From Salibaculum halophilum (GTDB taxonomy: Bacteria > Pseudomonadota > Alphaproteobacteria > Rhodobacterales > Rhodobacteraceae), in NCBI RefSeq assembly GCF_002094885.1, contig NZ_MSIT01000003.1:1-64000 (forward strand): a stretch of 64,000 bases of DNA. Reading direction: 5' to 3'. The position numbers and the translations under genes are program-made. Of this stretch, positions 1-8,972 are shown in pieces. Under the pieces are notes generated by a model. It searched no databases. It was given only the letters and a program-made list of their open reading frames with translations, and was not told the origin of the DNA. The first letter of the stretch is position 1; the number at the start of each line of letters is the position of its first letter.

Positions 1-2064
1 AAGCCGGAGGATGTCGCGGCCCTGCGCGCGCTGGCCGAGGCAGCCGACGCGCCGCCGCCGGGGCCGCTGCCAACCGTGGCCGACCTGGCCGCGCGCCACA
101 CCGGCACCGACTGGCCCGCGGTGATCGACCGGACGGTCGGCCTCTGGGCGGCGGGGCATTTCGACCGGGGCCAGGCGCTCTGGTCGCCGCGGCCGGGGCA
201 GGATGCCTTCACCGCCTGGCGCGAATGGGCCACGAATGACCTGACCCCGGAAATCGCCGGGCTGCCGGGCTTCTGCGCCCATGTCCTGGGCGCGCCGAAC
301 AGCGCCGACCGCGCCATCCTGCGCGCCGCAACCGCCCTCGGCCTGACGGGTGCGGCCGCCGAGACGGCCTTTCACCGGCTGTTCATGGACCTGAGCGGCT
401 GGGCCCAGCACGCGCGCTGGCTGCACTGGCGGGCCGAGCAGGCCGGCGGCCACGACGCCACGCCCGCCGCGCTGCTGGCGATCCGGCTGATCTGGGAAGA
501 GGCGCTGCTGGTCCACTTTCCCGGCCTGGCCGGGGCCTGGGCCGAAACCGTGGCCGCCCATGCCGACCCCGTCACCCCGTCGGATGACGATATCGGGCGG
601 GCCATCCTGCAGGACGCCGCCGAACGGGCGCACCAGCGCCGGCTGGCGCAGGCCCTGGACGGCGGCGCGGGGGCGACCGAGGCGCGCCCGGCCCTGCAGG
701 CGGCCTTTTGCATCGACGTGCGCTGCGAGGTCTTCCGGCGCGCGCTGGAAAGTCTCGATGCCGGGATCGAAACCATCGGGTTCGCCGGGTTCTTCGGCCT
801 GCCATTGTCGCACCGCGCGCAGGGCTCCGACCTGGCCGAGGCGCACCTGCCGGTCCTGCTTACCCCGGCCGTCGAGACCACGAGCGCCGCCGACACGGAC
901 ACGGAACAGGCGGTGCGCATTGCCGCCCGGGCGCGGCGGGCCTGGGGCCGGTTCCGGCAAGCGGCGGTGTCGTCCTTCGCCTTCGTCGAGGCGGCGGGGC
1001 CGCTTTACGCGGGCAAGCTGCTGCGCGCGGCCCTGGCCCAGCCGGGCCGGCCCGCCAGCCCCGATCCGGCCCCGCGCGTCGTCGGCGGGTTGAGCGCCGA
1101 AGCCAAGGCCGATACCGCCGAAACCGTGCTGCGCGCCATGAGCCTGACCGAGGGCCACGCCCCGATCGTCCTGTTGCTGGGGCACGGCGCGCAGGTCACC
1201 AACAACCCGCACGCAAGCGCTTATCACTGCGGTGCCTGCGGCGGCCAGACCGGCGAGGTCTCGGCGCGGATGCTGGCGGCACTGCTCAACGACCCGGAAA
1301 CGCGCACCGGGCTGGCCGCGCGCGGGCTGCCCCTGCCCGCGGACACCCGCTTCATCGCCGGGCTGCACGACACCACGACCGACCGGGTAACGCTGCACGA
1401 CGTGGACGCCGGTGCCCCCGACCTGGCCCCGGTCACCGACTGGCTGGCGCAGGCGGGCCGCATCGCGCGGGCCGAACGCGCCCGCACCCTGCCCGGCGCG
1501 CGTGCGGCGACATTGTCGCAACGGGCGCTGGACTGGGCCGAGGTGCGCCCCGAATGGGGGCTGGCCGGCTGCGCGGCCTTCGTCGCCGCCCCGCGCGCCG
1601 CGACCGCCGGGCGCGACCTTGGCGGGCGCGCCTTTCTGCACAGCTACGACTGGCGGGCCGATGCCGGGTTCGCGACGCTGGAACTAATCCTGACCGCCCC
1701 CGTGGTGGTGGCCAGCTGGATCAGCCTGCAATATTATGGGTCTTCCGTGGCTCCCGAGGTCTTCGGCGGCGGCAACAAGCTGATCCACAATGTCACCGGC
1801 GGCATCGGCGTCGTCCAAGGTAACGGTGGCCGCCTGCGCCCCGGCCTGCCCTGGCAGGCGGTGCACGACGGCGCGGCCCTGCGCCACGAACCGCTGCGCC
1901 TGACCGTGCTCATCGAGGCCCCGCAAGAGGCCATCGCGCAGGTGCTGGAGGCCCACCCGGAGGTTCGGGCGCTTTTCGACAACCACTGGCTGCACCTGCT
2001 GGCGCTGGAGGACGGGCGCGTCACCGCCCGCTACCGCCCCGGGCTGAGCTGGCAAGGCACCTGA
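1..2064 (+). CDS. dabA: DabA, inorganic-carbon transporter subunit (DUF2309/UPF0753), 5'-truncated by the window
   Basis: The reading frame is open to the left edge, so roughly the first hundred residues are missing; 687 residues are visible against about 800 for the family. DabA is the cytoplasmic zinc-containing subunit of the DAB transporter, which with the membrane NDH-like DabB accumulates bicarbonate. The putative zinc site is visible: CIDVRCE (Cys codon at base 709, Asp two residues on), the GHG His (base 1183) and the HCGACGG Cys (base 1228), with His and Cys 15 residues apart as in characterised DabA. The C-terminal GGGNKLIHN and LRPGLPWQAVHDG segments are also typical. A dabB gene would be expected just upstream, outside the window. 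A hairpin follows the stop. Confidence 0.9.
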   Translation, partial: KPEDVAALRALAEAADAPPPGPLPTVADLAARHTGTDWPAVIDRTVGLWAAGHFDRGQALWSPRPGQDAFTAWREWATNDLTPEIAGLPGFCAHVLGAPNSADRAILRAATALGLTGAAAETAFHRLFMDLSGWAQHARWLHWRAEQAGGHDATPAALLAIRLIWEEALLVHFPGLAGAWAETVAAHADPVTPSDDDIGRAILQDAAERAHQRRLAQALDGGAGATEARPALQAAFCIDVRCEVFRRALESLDAGIETIGFAGFFGLPLSHRAQGSDLAEAHLPVLLTPAVETTSAADTDTEQAVRIAARARRAWGRFRQAAVSSFAFVEAAGPLYAGKLLRAALAQPGRPASPDPAPRVVGGLSAEAKADTAETVLRAMSLTEGHAPIVLLLGHGAQVTNNPHASAYHCGACGGQTGEVSARMLAALLNDPETRTGLAARGLPLPADTRFIAGLHDTTTDRVTLHDVDAGAPDLAPVTDWLAQAGRIARAERARTLPGARAATLSQRALDWAEVRPEWGLAGCAAFVAAPRAATAGRDLGGRAFLHSYDWRADAGFATLELILTAPVVVASWISLQYYGSSVAPEVFGGGNKLIHNVTGGIGVVQGNGGRLRPGLPWQAVHDGAALRHEPLRLTVLIEAPQEAIAQVLEAHPEVRALFDNHWLHLLALEDGRVTARYRPGLSWQGT

Positions 2065-2068
2065 AGGG

Positions 2069-2097
2069 GAGAGGCGCGCCCTGCCGGCGCGCCCCCG
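2069..2097. terminator. Hairpin between convergent dabA and the flavoprotein gene
   Basis: GGCGCGCC at 2073-2080 and again at 2086-2093, separated by 5 nt, forms an 8-bp perfect stem that can extend through GGGG/CCCC. It fills the 35-nt gap between two convergent stops and probably acts in both directions. There is no clear U-tract, so intrinsic termination is only inferred. Confidence 0.45.
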
Positions 2098-2099
2098 GT

Positions 2100-4598
2100 T
2101 CAGCCGTCCTTGCGGATCGTCTCGTTGCCGGGATCGTAGGGCGAGTCCACGACGACCTCGGCCCCCCAAAGCTGGTCGAACATCCTGATCTTCAGGCGGG
2201 TCCCCGGCTCGGCCAGGTCGGGGCGGACATAACCCATGCCGATGGACTTGCCGAAATGCACCGAATATCCGCCCGAGGTCAGCCGACCGACCCTGTCGTC
2301 GCCGTGATAGAGCGCCTCGACCCCCCAGGGATCGGCATCCTCGGGCCCGTCGATCAGTAGGGTGCAGCACTTGGTGCGCACGCCGACCTCCTCCATAGCC
2401 GCCTTGCCCTGGAACTCCTTGGACAGGTCCACGAACCGCGGCAGGTCGGCCTCCAGCGGGGTGGCGTCGCGGCCCAGTTCGTGCCCGAAGGCGCGATACG
2501 ACTTTTCCTGGCGCAGCCAGTTCTGCGCCCGTGCGCCGACCAGCTTCATGCCGTGTTTCTCACCGGCCGCCTCCAGCAGGTCGAACAGGTAGTTCTGCAT
2601 CTCGATCGGGTGATGCAACTCCCAGCCCAACTCGCCTGTATAGGCCACCCGGATCGCGTTGACCGGGCACATCCCCAACTCGATCTGGCGCGCGGAGAGC
2701 CACGGGAAGCGCTTGTTCGACAGCGCGGTTTCGGGTTCGGCGTCCTTGATGACCTCCTTGAGAACATCGCGCGACTTCGGCCCGGCGATGGCAAAGACGC
2801 CGTATTGCGTGGTCACGTTCTCGACCGCGATGTATCCGAACTCGCCCGCCTTGTCCTCGGCGCATTTGCGCAGGAAATCACCGTCGTAATCGGTCAGCGC
2901 GCCGGACGAGACGAGGTAATACTCATCCTCGGCCAGCCGCACGATGGTGTATTCCGTCCGCGTCGTGCCCTGCGGCGTCAGCGCGTAGGTCAGGTTGATC
3001 CGGCCCACCTTTGGCAACTTGTTGCAGGTGAACCAGTCAAGGAACGCGGTCGCCCCCGGCCCCGTGACCCGGTGCTTGGTAAAGGCGCTGGCGTCCAGCA
3101 GGCCCACGCCCTCGCGCACCGCCTTGGCCTCGTCGACCGCATAGTCCCACCAGCCGCCGCGGCGGAAAGAGCGCGCGTCATGGTCGAAACTGTCGGGCGC
3201 GTCCAGCGGGCCGAAGTAATTGGGCCGCTCGAAGCCGTTGACACAGCCGAACTGCGCGCCGCGCGCCTTGAGCCTGTCGTAGGACGGTGCGGTGCGCAGC
3301 GGGCGGCACTTCTCGCGCTCTTCATCCGGGTGGTGCAGGATGTAGACGTGCTCGTAGGCCTCTTCGCTCTTGCGGGCGCTGTACTCGGTGGTGATCCAGC
3401 CGCCGAACCGCTTGGGGTCGAGGCTCGCCATGTCGATCTCGGCCTCGCCCTCGACCATCATCTGCGCCAGGTAATACCCGGTGCCACCGGCGGCGGTGAT
3501 CCCGAAAGAGAAACCCTCGGCCAGCCACATGTTGCGCAGCCCGGGCGCCGGGCCGACCAGCGGGTTGCCGTCGGGCGTATAGCAGATCGGGCCGTTGTAG
3601 TCGTCCTTCAGACCCACCTCCTCGGTCGAGGGGATGCGGTGGATCATCGACATGTATTCCTCCTCGATCCGCTCCAGGTCCAGCGGAAAGAGGTCGGCGC
3701 GGAAGGTGTCCGGCACGCCGTATTCGAAGCGCGCCGGCGCGTTCAGCTCATACGGCCCGAGGATCCAGCCGCCGCGCTCCTCGCGGACGTACCACTTGGC
3801 GTCGGCGTCGCGCAGGACGGGGTGCTCGGGGTTGTCCTTGCGATACGCCACCAGGGCCGGGTCGGCATCGGTGACGATGAACTGGTGCTCCACCGGGATC
3901 GCCGCGCTCTTGATCCCCAGAAGGCGCGCAGTGCGCTGCGCGTGGTTGCCGCTGGCGGTGACCACGTGCTCGGCGGAAATGACGACCTGCTCGTCTCCGG
4001 GCACGAGGTTGCCGCCCTTCTCGACCATCTTGGTGCAGGTCACGTCCCAGTGGTCGCCCTTCCAGTCGAAGGCGTCGGCCTGCCACTTGCGCTCGATCGT
4101 CACGCCGCGCTGGCGCGCCCCCTTGGCCATGGCCATCGTCAGGTCGGCCGGATTTATATAACCGTCCTCGGGGTGGTAGATTGCGCCCTTCAGATCCTCG
4201 GTGTTGACCAGCGGCCAGCTCTCCTTGATCTGCGCCGGCGTCATCCATTCGTAATGCACGCCCACGGTCTCGGCGGTCGAGGCATAGACCATGTATTCGT
4301 CCATCCGATCCTGCGTGCGGGCCATGCGCAGATTGCCCACCACCGAAAACCCGGCGTTCAACCCGGTCTCGTCTTCCAGCGTCTTGTAGAACTTCACCGA
4401 GTAATCGTGGATATGGCTGACCGCGTAGGACATGTTGTAAAGCGGCAACAGGCCGGCGGCATGCCAGGTGCTGCCGCTGGTCAGCTCGTCGCGTTCCAGC
4501 AGCATGACATCGTCCCAGCCCGCCCGGGCCAGGTGATAGGCGACCGAGGTGCCGATGGCCCCGCCACCGATGACGAGCGCACGGACATTGGTTTTCAT
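2100..4598 (-). CDS. FAD-dependent dimethylglycine/sarcosine dehydrogenase-like protein (DAO + GcvT fusion)
   Basis: An 832-residue two-part protein. The N-terminal half is a DAO-type FAD domain (VIGGGAIGTSVAYHLARAG at the start). It is followed by GSTWHAAGL, the region that in dimethylglycine dehydrogenases carries the FAD-linked His. The C-terminal half is a folate-binding GcvT/aminomethyltransferase module (IAGPKSRDVL, YTGELGWELH). Family members oxidatively demethylate N-methylated glycines and pass the one-carbon unit to tetrahydrofolate, so a role in glycine-betaine/choline breakdown or another methylated amine is likely; the exact substrate cannot be read. The start at 4598 (MKTNVRALVIGGG) has GGGAG upstream; a longer in-frame version would add 29 atypical residues. 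It stands alone. Confidence 0.85.
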   Translation of the reverse strand: MKTNVRALVIGGGAIGTSVAYHLARAGWDDVMLLERDELTSGSTWHAAGLLPLYNMSYAVSHIHDYSVKFYKTLEDETGLNAGFSVVGNLRMARTQDRMDEYMVYASTAETVGVHYEWMTPAQIKESWPLVNTEDLKGAIYHPEDGYINPADLTMAMAKGARQRGVTIERKWQADAFDWKGDHWDVTCTKMVEKGGNLVPGDEQVVISAEHVVTASGNHAQRTARLLGIKSAAIPVEHQFIVTDADPALVAYRKDNPEHPVLRDADAKWYVREERGGWILGPYELNAPARFEYGVPDTFRADLFPLDLERIEEEYMSMIHRIPSTEEVGLKDDYNGPICYTPDGNPLVGPAPGLRNMWLAEGFSFGITAAGGTGYYLAQMMVEGEAEIDMASLDPKRFGGWITTEYSARKSEEAYEHVYILHHPDEEREKCRPLRTAPSYDRLKARGAQFGCVNGFERPNYFGPLDAPDSFDHDARSFRRGGWWDYAVDEAKAVREGVGLLDASAFTKHRVTGPGATAFLDWFTCNKLPKVGRINLTYALTPQGTTRTEYTIVRLAEDEYYLVSSGALTDYDGDFLRKCAEDKAGEFGYIAVENVTTQYGVFAIAGPKSRDVLKEVIKDAEPETALSNKRFPWLSARQIELGMCPVNAIRVAYTGELGWELHHPIEMQNYLFDLLEAAGEKHGMKLVGARAQNWLRQEKSYRAFGHELGRDATPLEADLPRFVDLSKEFQGKAAMEEVGVRTKCCTLLIDGPEDADPWGVEALYHGDDRVGRLTSGGYSVHFGKSIGMGYVRPDLAEPGTRLKIRMFDQLWGAEVVVDSPYDPGNETIRKDG

Positions 4599-4933
4599 CT
4601 TGGCGACTCCCGCTTTCCTTGTTGCCGCCACCATGCCCATTCTGGCCCTGAACCTGCGCCCTGCAGCCGACGCCAGAACCCTCAAAACCGACGCCCGGCT
4701 TCTTTGGGTCTCAAATACCGCGGGGGAGTCGGTCGCAGACCGACGGGGGCAGCGCCCCCCGCACCCGCTGCAGCCTGCGGGCCGCCCGGACTGAGGCGAT
4801 CATGACCCGCTGGCCGAATGAAAGCGTGCGGAGGCACACCGCTTGGCAACCGCGCCGCCGACGACATCGGTTGCCCGCCCGGCCCGGCCCGGTGTAAGCC
4901 TGCCGGGCACCACGAGGCCGACCGGGACAGCCC
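4599..4933. other. 335-base intergenic region with a GC-rich repeat element
   Basis: No gene is supported here. It separates the divergent flavoprotein gene and panC and must hold both promoters. The left part carries a GC-rich hairpin element (listed separately); the rest shows no clear promoter consensus. Confidence 0.6.
4700..4759. repeat. REP-like GC-rich intergenic element, copy 1
   Basis: A TCTTTGGGTCTCAAATACCGC core is followed by two consecutive hairpins: GTCGGTC/GACCGAC (4728-4734 and 4738-4744) and GGGGGC/GCCCCC (4745-4750 and 4754-4759). The same core recurs near 54342 with 18 of 21 positions identical. The architecture resembles dispersed extragenic palindromes of Rhodobacteraceae; that identity is inferred from memory of the group, not searched. 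Confidence 0.5.
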
Positions 4934-5785
4934 ATGCAGATCTGCCGCACCGTTTCCGACATCCGCGCCGCCCTGGCCGGGTTCCGCACCGAAGGGGCGG
5001 GTGTCGGCCTCGTCCCGACCATGGGCGCGCTGCACGCCGGGCACATGGCCCTGGTCAGCGCGGCGCGCGCGGCCCACGACCGGGTGGTGGCGACGATCTT
5101 CGTCAACCCCACCCAGTTCGGCCAGGCCGCCGACCTCGACACCTACCCGCGGACGGAGGCGCGCGACCTCGAACAACTCGACTCGGCCGGCGTCGACGCG
5201 GTGCTGATCCCCGAGGTGGCCGAGATCTACCCTGCGGGCGACGAGACCGTGGTCGAGACCACGCGCCTCGCCAATATCCTGCATGGCGCCGTCCGGCCCG
5301 GCCATTTCCGCGGCGTGACCACCGTGGTCGCCAAACTGTTCAACATCTGCCAGCCCGACGCCGCCTATTTCGGCGAAAAGGACTACCAGCAACTGCATGT
5401 CATCCGCCGCATGGTGTGCGACCTGCACATGCCCGTGACCATCCGCGGCGTGCCGACCGTGCGCGACACCGACGGGCTGGCCCTGTCGAGCCGCAACGCC
5501 CGGCTGAGCCGCGCCGATCGCGCCGCCGCGCCCGTCCTGGCGCGGGCGCTGGATGCGGCACAGGCCAGCGGCGCGGCCACCGCCGAGGCCCTGGACCAGG
5601 TCATCCGCGATACGCTCGCCACCGAGCCGCGCGCCACGCTCACGGGGCTGGACATCGTCCGCCTGCCCGCTTTCACCCCCGCCACCGGCCCGTTGACCGG
5701 GCCGGTCGGCATCATGATATCCGCCGAATTCGGCCGCGGGGACGACACCGTCCTCCTGATCGACCAGAGGGAGGTCCACCCATGA
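4934..5785 (+). CDS. panC: Pantothenate synthetase PanC
   Basis: Ligates pantoate and beta-alanine with ATP to make pantothenate (vitamin B5), the last step before the CoA pathway. The 283-residue length is normal. The family signatures are present: [10 protein letters not shown] (the HIGH-like nucleotide motif), FVNPTQFG, the [10 protein letters not shown] segment and LSSRNARLS near the C-terminal third. The stop overlaps the start of panB in an ATGA, so the two genes are translationally coupled. Together with coaBC about 8 kb downstream, this gives the window three CoA-synthesis genes. Confidence 0.97.
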   Translation: MQICRTVSDIRAALAGFRTEGAGVGLVPTMGALHAGHMALVSAARAAHDRVVATIFVNPTQFGQAADLDTYPRTEARDLEQLDSAGVDAVLIPEVAEIYPAGDETVVETTRLANILHGAVRPGHFRGVTTVVAKLFNICQPDAAYFGEKDYQQLHVIRRMVCDLHMPVTIRGVPTVRDTDGLALSSRNARLSRADRAAAPVLARALDAAQASGAATAEALDQVIRDTLATEPRATLTGLDIVRLPAFTPATGPLTGPVGIMISAEFGRGDDTVLLIDQREVHP

Positions 5786-6594
5786 GCGCCCAGCCCGACA
5801 CCGTCCGCCGCATTACCGTGCCCGACCTGCGCGCCCGCAAGGGGGGCACGCCGATCGTCTCGCTGACCTCCTACCACGCGCATACCGCGGCGCTGGTCGA
5901 CAAATACGCCGATTTCATCCTGGTGGGCGACTCCCTGGGCATGGTGATGCACGGGATGGACAGCACCCTCGGCGTGCCGCTCGACCTGATGATCATGCAC
6001 GGCAAGGCCGTGGTGCGCGGCACCCAGCGGGCGCTGGTCGTCGTCGACATGCCATTTGGCAGCTACGAGGAAAGCCCCGACGTGGCCTTTCGCAACGCCG
6101 CGCGGGTCATGAAGGAAACCCAGTGCCAGGCGGTCAAACTGGAAGGCGGCGCGCGCATGGCCGAGACCATCCGTTTCCTGTCCGACCGCGGCATCCCGGT
6201 GATGGCGCATGTCGGCCTGACCCCGCAATCGGTGAACACCATGGGCGGCTTCAAGGTGCAAGGCCGCGACGAGGCCGCCTGGGCCGTCCATGTCGACGAT
6301 GCCCGGGCCGTGGCCGAGGCCGGGGCCTTCGCGGTCGTGGTCGAAGGCGTGGTCGAGGAACTGGCCGACCGCATCACCGAGGCGGTCGACATCCCCACCA
6401 TCGGCATCGGCGCCTCGCGCAAGTGCGACGGCCAGATCCTGGTGCTCGAGGACATGCTGGGCCTGAACCCCCGGCCGCCGAAATTCGTCAAGGTCTACGG
6501 TCGGCTCGGCCCGATGATCGAAGAGGCGGTCAAGTCCTACGCCGACGACGTGACCGCCCGCGCCTTCCCCGGCCCCGACGAGGTCTACAAGTAG
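5782..6594 (+). CDS. panB: 3-methyl-2-oxobutanoate hydroxymethyltransferase PanB
   Basis: Transfers a hydroxymethyl group from 5,10-methylene-THF to 2-oxoisovalerate to make ketopantoate. At 270 residues it is full length. Motifs seen: [10 protein letters not shown], the metal/substrate region [26 protein letters not shown] and IGIGAS. The ATG lies inside the panC stop (ATGA) and has GAGGT upstream, which decides this start over longer open frames. Second gene of a panCB operon; a short hairpin follows the stop. Confidence 0.97.
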   Translation: MSAQPDTVRRITVPDLRARKGGTPIVSLTSYHAHTAALVDKYADFILVGDSLGMVMHGMDSTLGVPLDLMIMHGKAVVRGTQRALVVVDMPFGSYEESPDVAFRNAARVMKETQCQAVKLEGGARMAETIRFLSDRGIPVMAHVGLTPQSVNTMGGFKVQGRDEAAWAVHVDDARAVAEAGAFAVVVEGVVEELADRITEAVDIPTIGIGASRKCDGQILVLEDMLGLNPRPPKFVKVYGRLGPMIEEAVKSYADDVTARAFPGPDEVYK

Positions 6595-6608
6595 CGGCCC
6601 CAGGCCGC
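6594..6608. terminator. Short hairpin after panB
   Basis: GCGGCC, a 3-nt loop and GGCCGC directly follow the panB stop in the 43-nt gap to a convergent gene. There is no U-tract, so this is only a candidate terminator. Confidence 0.3.
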
Positions 6609-6637
6609 CGCGCCGACAAAATGCCCGCGCGGGTCGC

Positions 6638-7225
6638 TTACTCGGACACCATGCGGCCGACTTGGCGCGCCGTGCGCTCGCCGGGCAGGTAGGCCCCCAG
6701 CACCGCTTCGCGCGTGTCGCGCGCAAAACGGTCCAGCAGGTCGCGGTAATAGCCCCCGGCGCTGTTGACGGCGGCCCCGGCCAGCGCGCCGCCCCGGGTT
6801 TCGCGCGGACTTCCGGCGACGGCCAGAACGGGGTAGCTGGCCAGCAATGCCCCGTCCGTGTCGATGATCCGCACTGTCCCCTGCAACCGGGACTGGTCGC
6901 GCCCGAAGGCCGTGGCGGTGCCCGAAGCGACGTTCAGCCGGCTCACCTCGGCCTGCAGGGTCACCCCCTCGGGCGCCAGCCGCTCGGAGAATTCGCGGCG
7001 CAGGTATTGCCGCAGATCGGGGCCCAGCGTGCTGGCCCGGTCGGCCGCGCGAGTGTTCTGGAAGGACGCACCCTCGGTGATGACGGTGATGTCGGCCAGC
7101 CGCAGCGACCGGCGCAGATCACGCGGCAGCGGGTTGGGCGCACCAAGGGGCGCGCAGGCGACAAGCGTCGCACTCATGCCGGTGGCGATCAGGCTGCGGC
7201 GGGTCATCAGGGTGTCGTTTTTCAT
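6638..7225 (-). CDS. Putative lipoprotein of unknown function with Tat-like signal
   Basis: A 195-residue protein that I do not recognise. It begins MKNDTLMTRRSLIATG and continues to a lipobox (TLVAC); the TRRSLI stretch resembles a twin-arginine signal, so export as a folded lipoprotein is possible. The mature part is mixed alpha/beta with no membrane segment, and a GG-rich stretch (ETRGGALAGAAVNSAGGYY) lies near the C-terminus. An AAGAAAGA ribosome site precedes the ATG at 7225; an internal ATG six codons later would also keep the signal. It stands alone between panB (convergent) and the reductase gene. Confidence 0.7.
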   Translation of the reverse strand: MKNDTLMTRRSLIATGMSATLVACAPLGAPNPLPRDLRRSLRLADITVITEGASFQNTRAADRASTLGPDLRQYLRREFSERLAPEGVTLQAEVSRLNVASGTATAFGRDQSRLQGTVRIIDTDGALLASYPVLAVAGSPRETRGGALAGAAVNSAGGYYRDLLDRFARDTREAVLGAYLPGERTARQVGRMVSE

Positions 7226-7337
7226 GTCGCGATCTTTCTTCTTGGCGAACCTTGCAGGCGCAAACCTCTAGCACCCGGCAATCGGCCGGGGAACCAAGGC
7301 CGGTTCACGGTTTGCGACAGGGTTGAAACGAAGCCTG

Positions 7338-8324
7338 CTACAGCATCGCGGGCACGACCTGGTCCGGCGGGCGGTGGCCGTCGTGATAGGTCTTGATGTT
7401 CAGCAGCACCTTCTCGCCCATCTCGATGCGGCCCTCGCGGGTGGCCGACCCCATGTGCGGCAACAGCACCACGTTCTTGAGCTCGCGCAGGCGCGGGTTG
7501 ATCTGGTTGCCGTGCTCGAACACATCCAGCCCCGCCCCGGCCAGCTCGCCCGCGCGCAGCATCCGGGTGAGCGCGTTCTCGTCGATGACCTCGCCGCGCG
7601 AGGTGTTCACGATGACGGCGTCCTCTTTCATCAGCTTGAGCCGCCGCGCGTTCATCAGGTGAAATGTCGAGGGCGTGTGCGGGCAGTTGACCGAGATCAC
7701 GTCCATCCGCGCCACCATCTGGTCCAGGCTTTCCCAGAAGGTCGCGCCCAAGTCGTCCTCGGTCTCAGGGCGCAGGCGGCGGCGATTGTGATAGTGTACC
7801 TGCATGCCGAAGGCCGCCGCACGCCGCGCCACGGCCTGGCCGATCCGGCCCATCCCGAGGATTCCCAGCCGCCGCCCGGCGATGCGCCCGCCCAGCATGG
7901 CGTTGGGGGCCCAGCCGCTCCATTCGCCCGACTGCATCCGCGCCAGCCCCTCGGGGATGCGGCGCGTCACCGCCAGCATCAGCGCCATGGTCATGTCGGC
8001 GGTGTCCTCGGTGGCCACGTCGGGGGTGTTGGAAACAAGGATGCCGCGTTCGCGCGCCGTGCCCACGTCGATATGGTCCACCCCGGCGCCGTAGTTGGCG
8101 ATCAGCTTGAGCCGCTCGCCCGCCCGGCCGAGCAGACCGGCGTTGATCGTGTCGGTCAGCGTCGGCACCAGCACGTCGCAGCCCCCAACCGCCTCGGCCA
8201 GCTCTTCGGGGCGCATGGGGCTGTCGTCGTCGCGCAATTGCACGTCGAAAAGCTCCTTCATCCGGGTCTCGACGACCTCGGGCAACCGTCGCGTGACGAC
8301 AACACTCAGGCGTTTGCGTGGCAT
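7338..8324 (-). CDS. D-2-hydroxyacid dehydrogenase, glyoxylate/hydroxypyruvate reductase type
   Basis: A 328-residue D-isomer-specific 2-hydroxyacid dehydrogenase. The Rossmann motif is GMGRIG, followed about 20 residues later by HNRRRLRP, whose basic residues suggest NADPH preference. The catalytic set is visible: Arg in NTSRGEVID, Glu in DVFEHG and His in LPHMGSAT. It most resembles GRHPR/GyaR enzymes that reduce glyoxylate or hydroxypyruvate, which suits an organism producing glyoxylate in the ethylmalonyl-CoA pathway; the substrate is inferred. It is divergent from the SH3-domain gene. Confidence 0.88.
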   Translation of the reverse strand: MPRKRLSVVVTRRLPEVVETRMKELFDVQLRDDDSPMRPEELAEAVGGCDVLVPTLTDTINAGLLGRAGERLKLIANYGAGVDHIDVGTARERGILVSNTPDVATEDTADMTMALMLAVTRRIPEGLARMQSGEWSGWAPNAMLGGRIAGRRLGILGMGRIGQAVARRAAAFGMQVHYHNRRRLRPETEDDLGATFWESLDQMVARMDVISVNCPHTPSTFHLMNARRLKLMKEDAVIVNTSRGEVIDENALTRMLRAGELAGAGLDVFEHGNQINPRLRELKNVVLLPHMGSATREGRIEMGEKVLLNIKTYHDGHRPPDQVVPAML

Positions 8325-8434
8325 GCGGCATCCTCCGTCGCTTTCCAGCCATCATCCTGTGTGGCAACCTGAACGCTACCGTCGCGGGGCACAAGAACCC
8401 CGCGCGGAAGAGGCGCAGATCGGCGGATGGATCC

Positions 8435-8962
8435 ATGACAATCTTGCGGCAGGTTCTGGCCTGTGTCTTCGCTATCTGGGCCGGGTGCGTCCCGGCACAA
8501 GACACGGGGCGCGCCGCGGCCACGCCCGCAGAGGCCCGCGGCCCGGTGACCAACCTGCCGCTGCCGCGCTTTGTCTCGCTCAAGGCGAGCGAGGCCAATG
8601 TGCGCCGCGGCCCCAGCCTGTCGCACCGGATCGACTGGGTCTTCAAGCGCCGCGACATGCCGCTGCAGGTCACCGCCGAATACGGCCACTGGCGCCGCGT
8701 CACCGACCACGAGGGCATGGGCGGCTGGGTGCATTACGCGCTGTTGTCGGGCAACCGCACGGTGATGGTGCAGCGCGACAGGCTGGCGTTGCTGGCCCGC
8801 CCGGTCGAGGCGGCCCCGCAGATCGCCATCCTCGAACGCGGCGTCATCGCCGAGCTGGACGAATGCGGCCGCGACTGGTGCCGCCTGATCGCGGGCGGGC
8901 ATCGCGGCTGGGCGCCCAAGCCGGTGCTCTGGGGTGTGTTCCCGCACGAGATTCGCGAGTAA
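8435..8962 (+). CDS. Exported SH3-like domain protein
   Basis: A 175-residue protein with an N-terminal signal peptide (MTILRQVLACVFAIWAG, likely cleavage after VPAQ). Two bacterial SH3-like (SH3_4 type) repeats follow: ANVRRGPSLSHRIDWVFKRR to GGWVHYALL, then a second unit ending GHRGWAPKPVLWG. Such periplasmic SH3b proteins usually bind cell-wall or protein ligands; no enzyme motif is visible. The start at 8435 gives the signal peptide directly, whereas a longer frame would add 39 unlikely residues. It lies 10 nt ahead of the cation transporter gene and is probably cotranscribed with it. Confidence 0.82.
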   Translation: MTILRQVLACVFAIWAGCVPAQDTGRAAATPAEARGPVTNLPLPRFVSLKASEANVRRGPSLSHRIDWVFKRRDMPLQVTAEYGHWRRVTDHEGMGGWVHYALLSGNRTVMVQRDRLALLARPVEAAPQIAILERGVIAELDECGRDWCRLIAGGHRGWAPKPVLWGVFPHEIRE

Positions 8963-8972
8963 CCTTGCGCCC

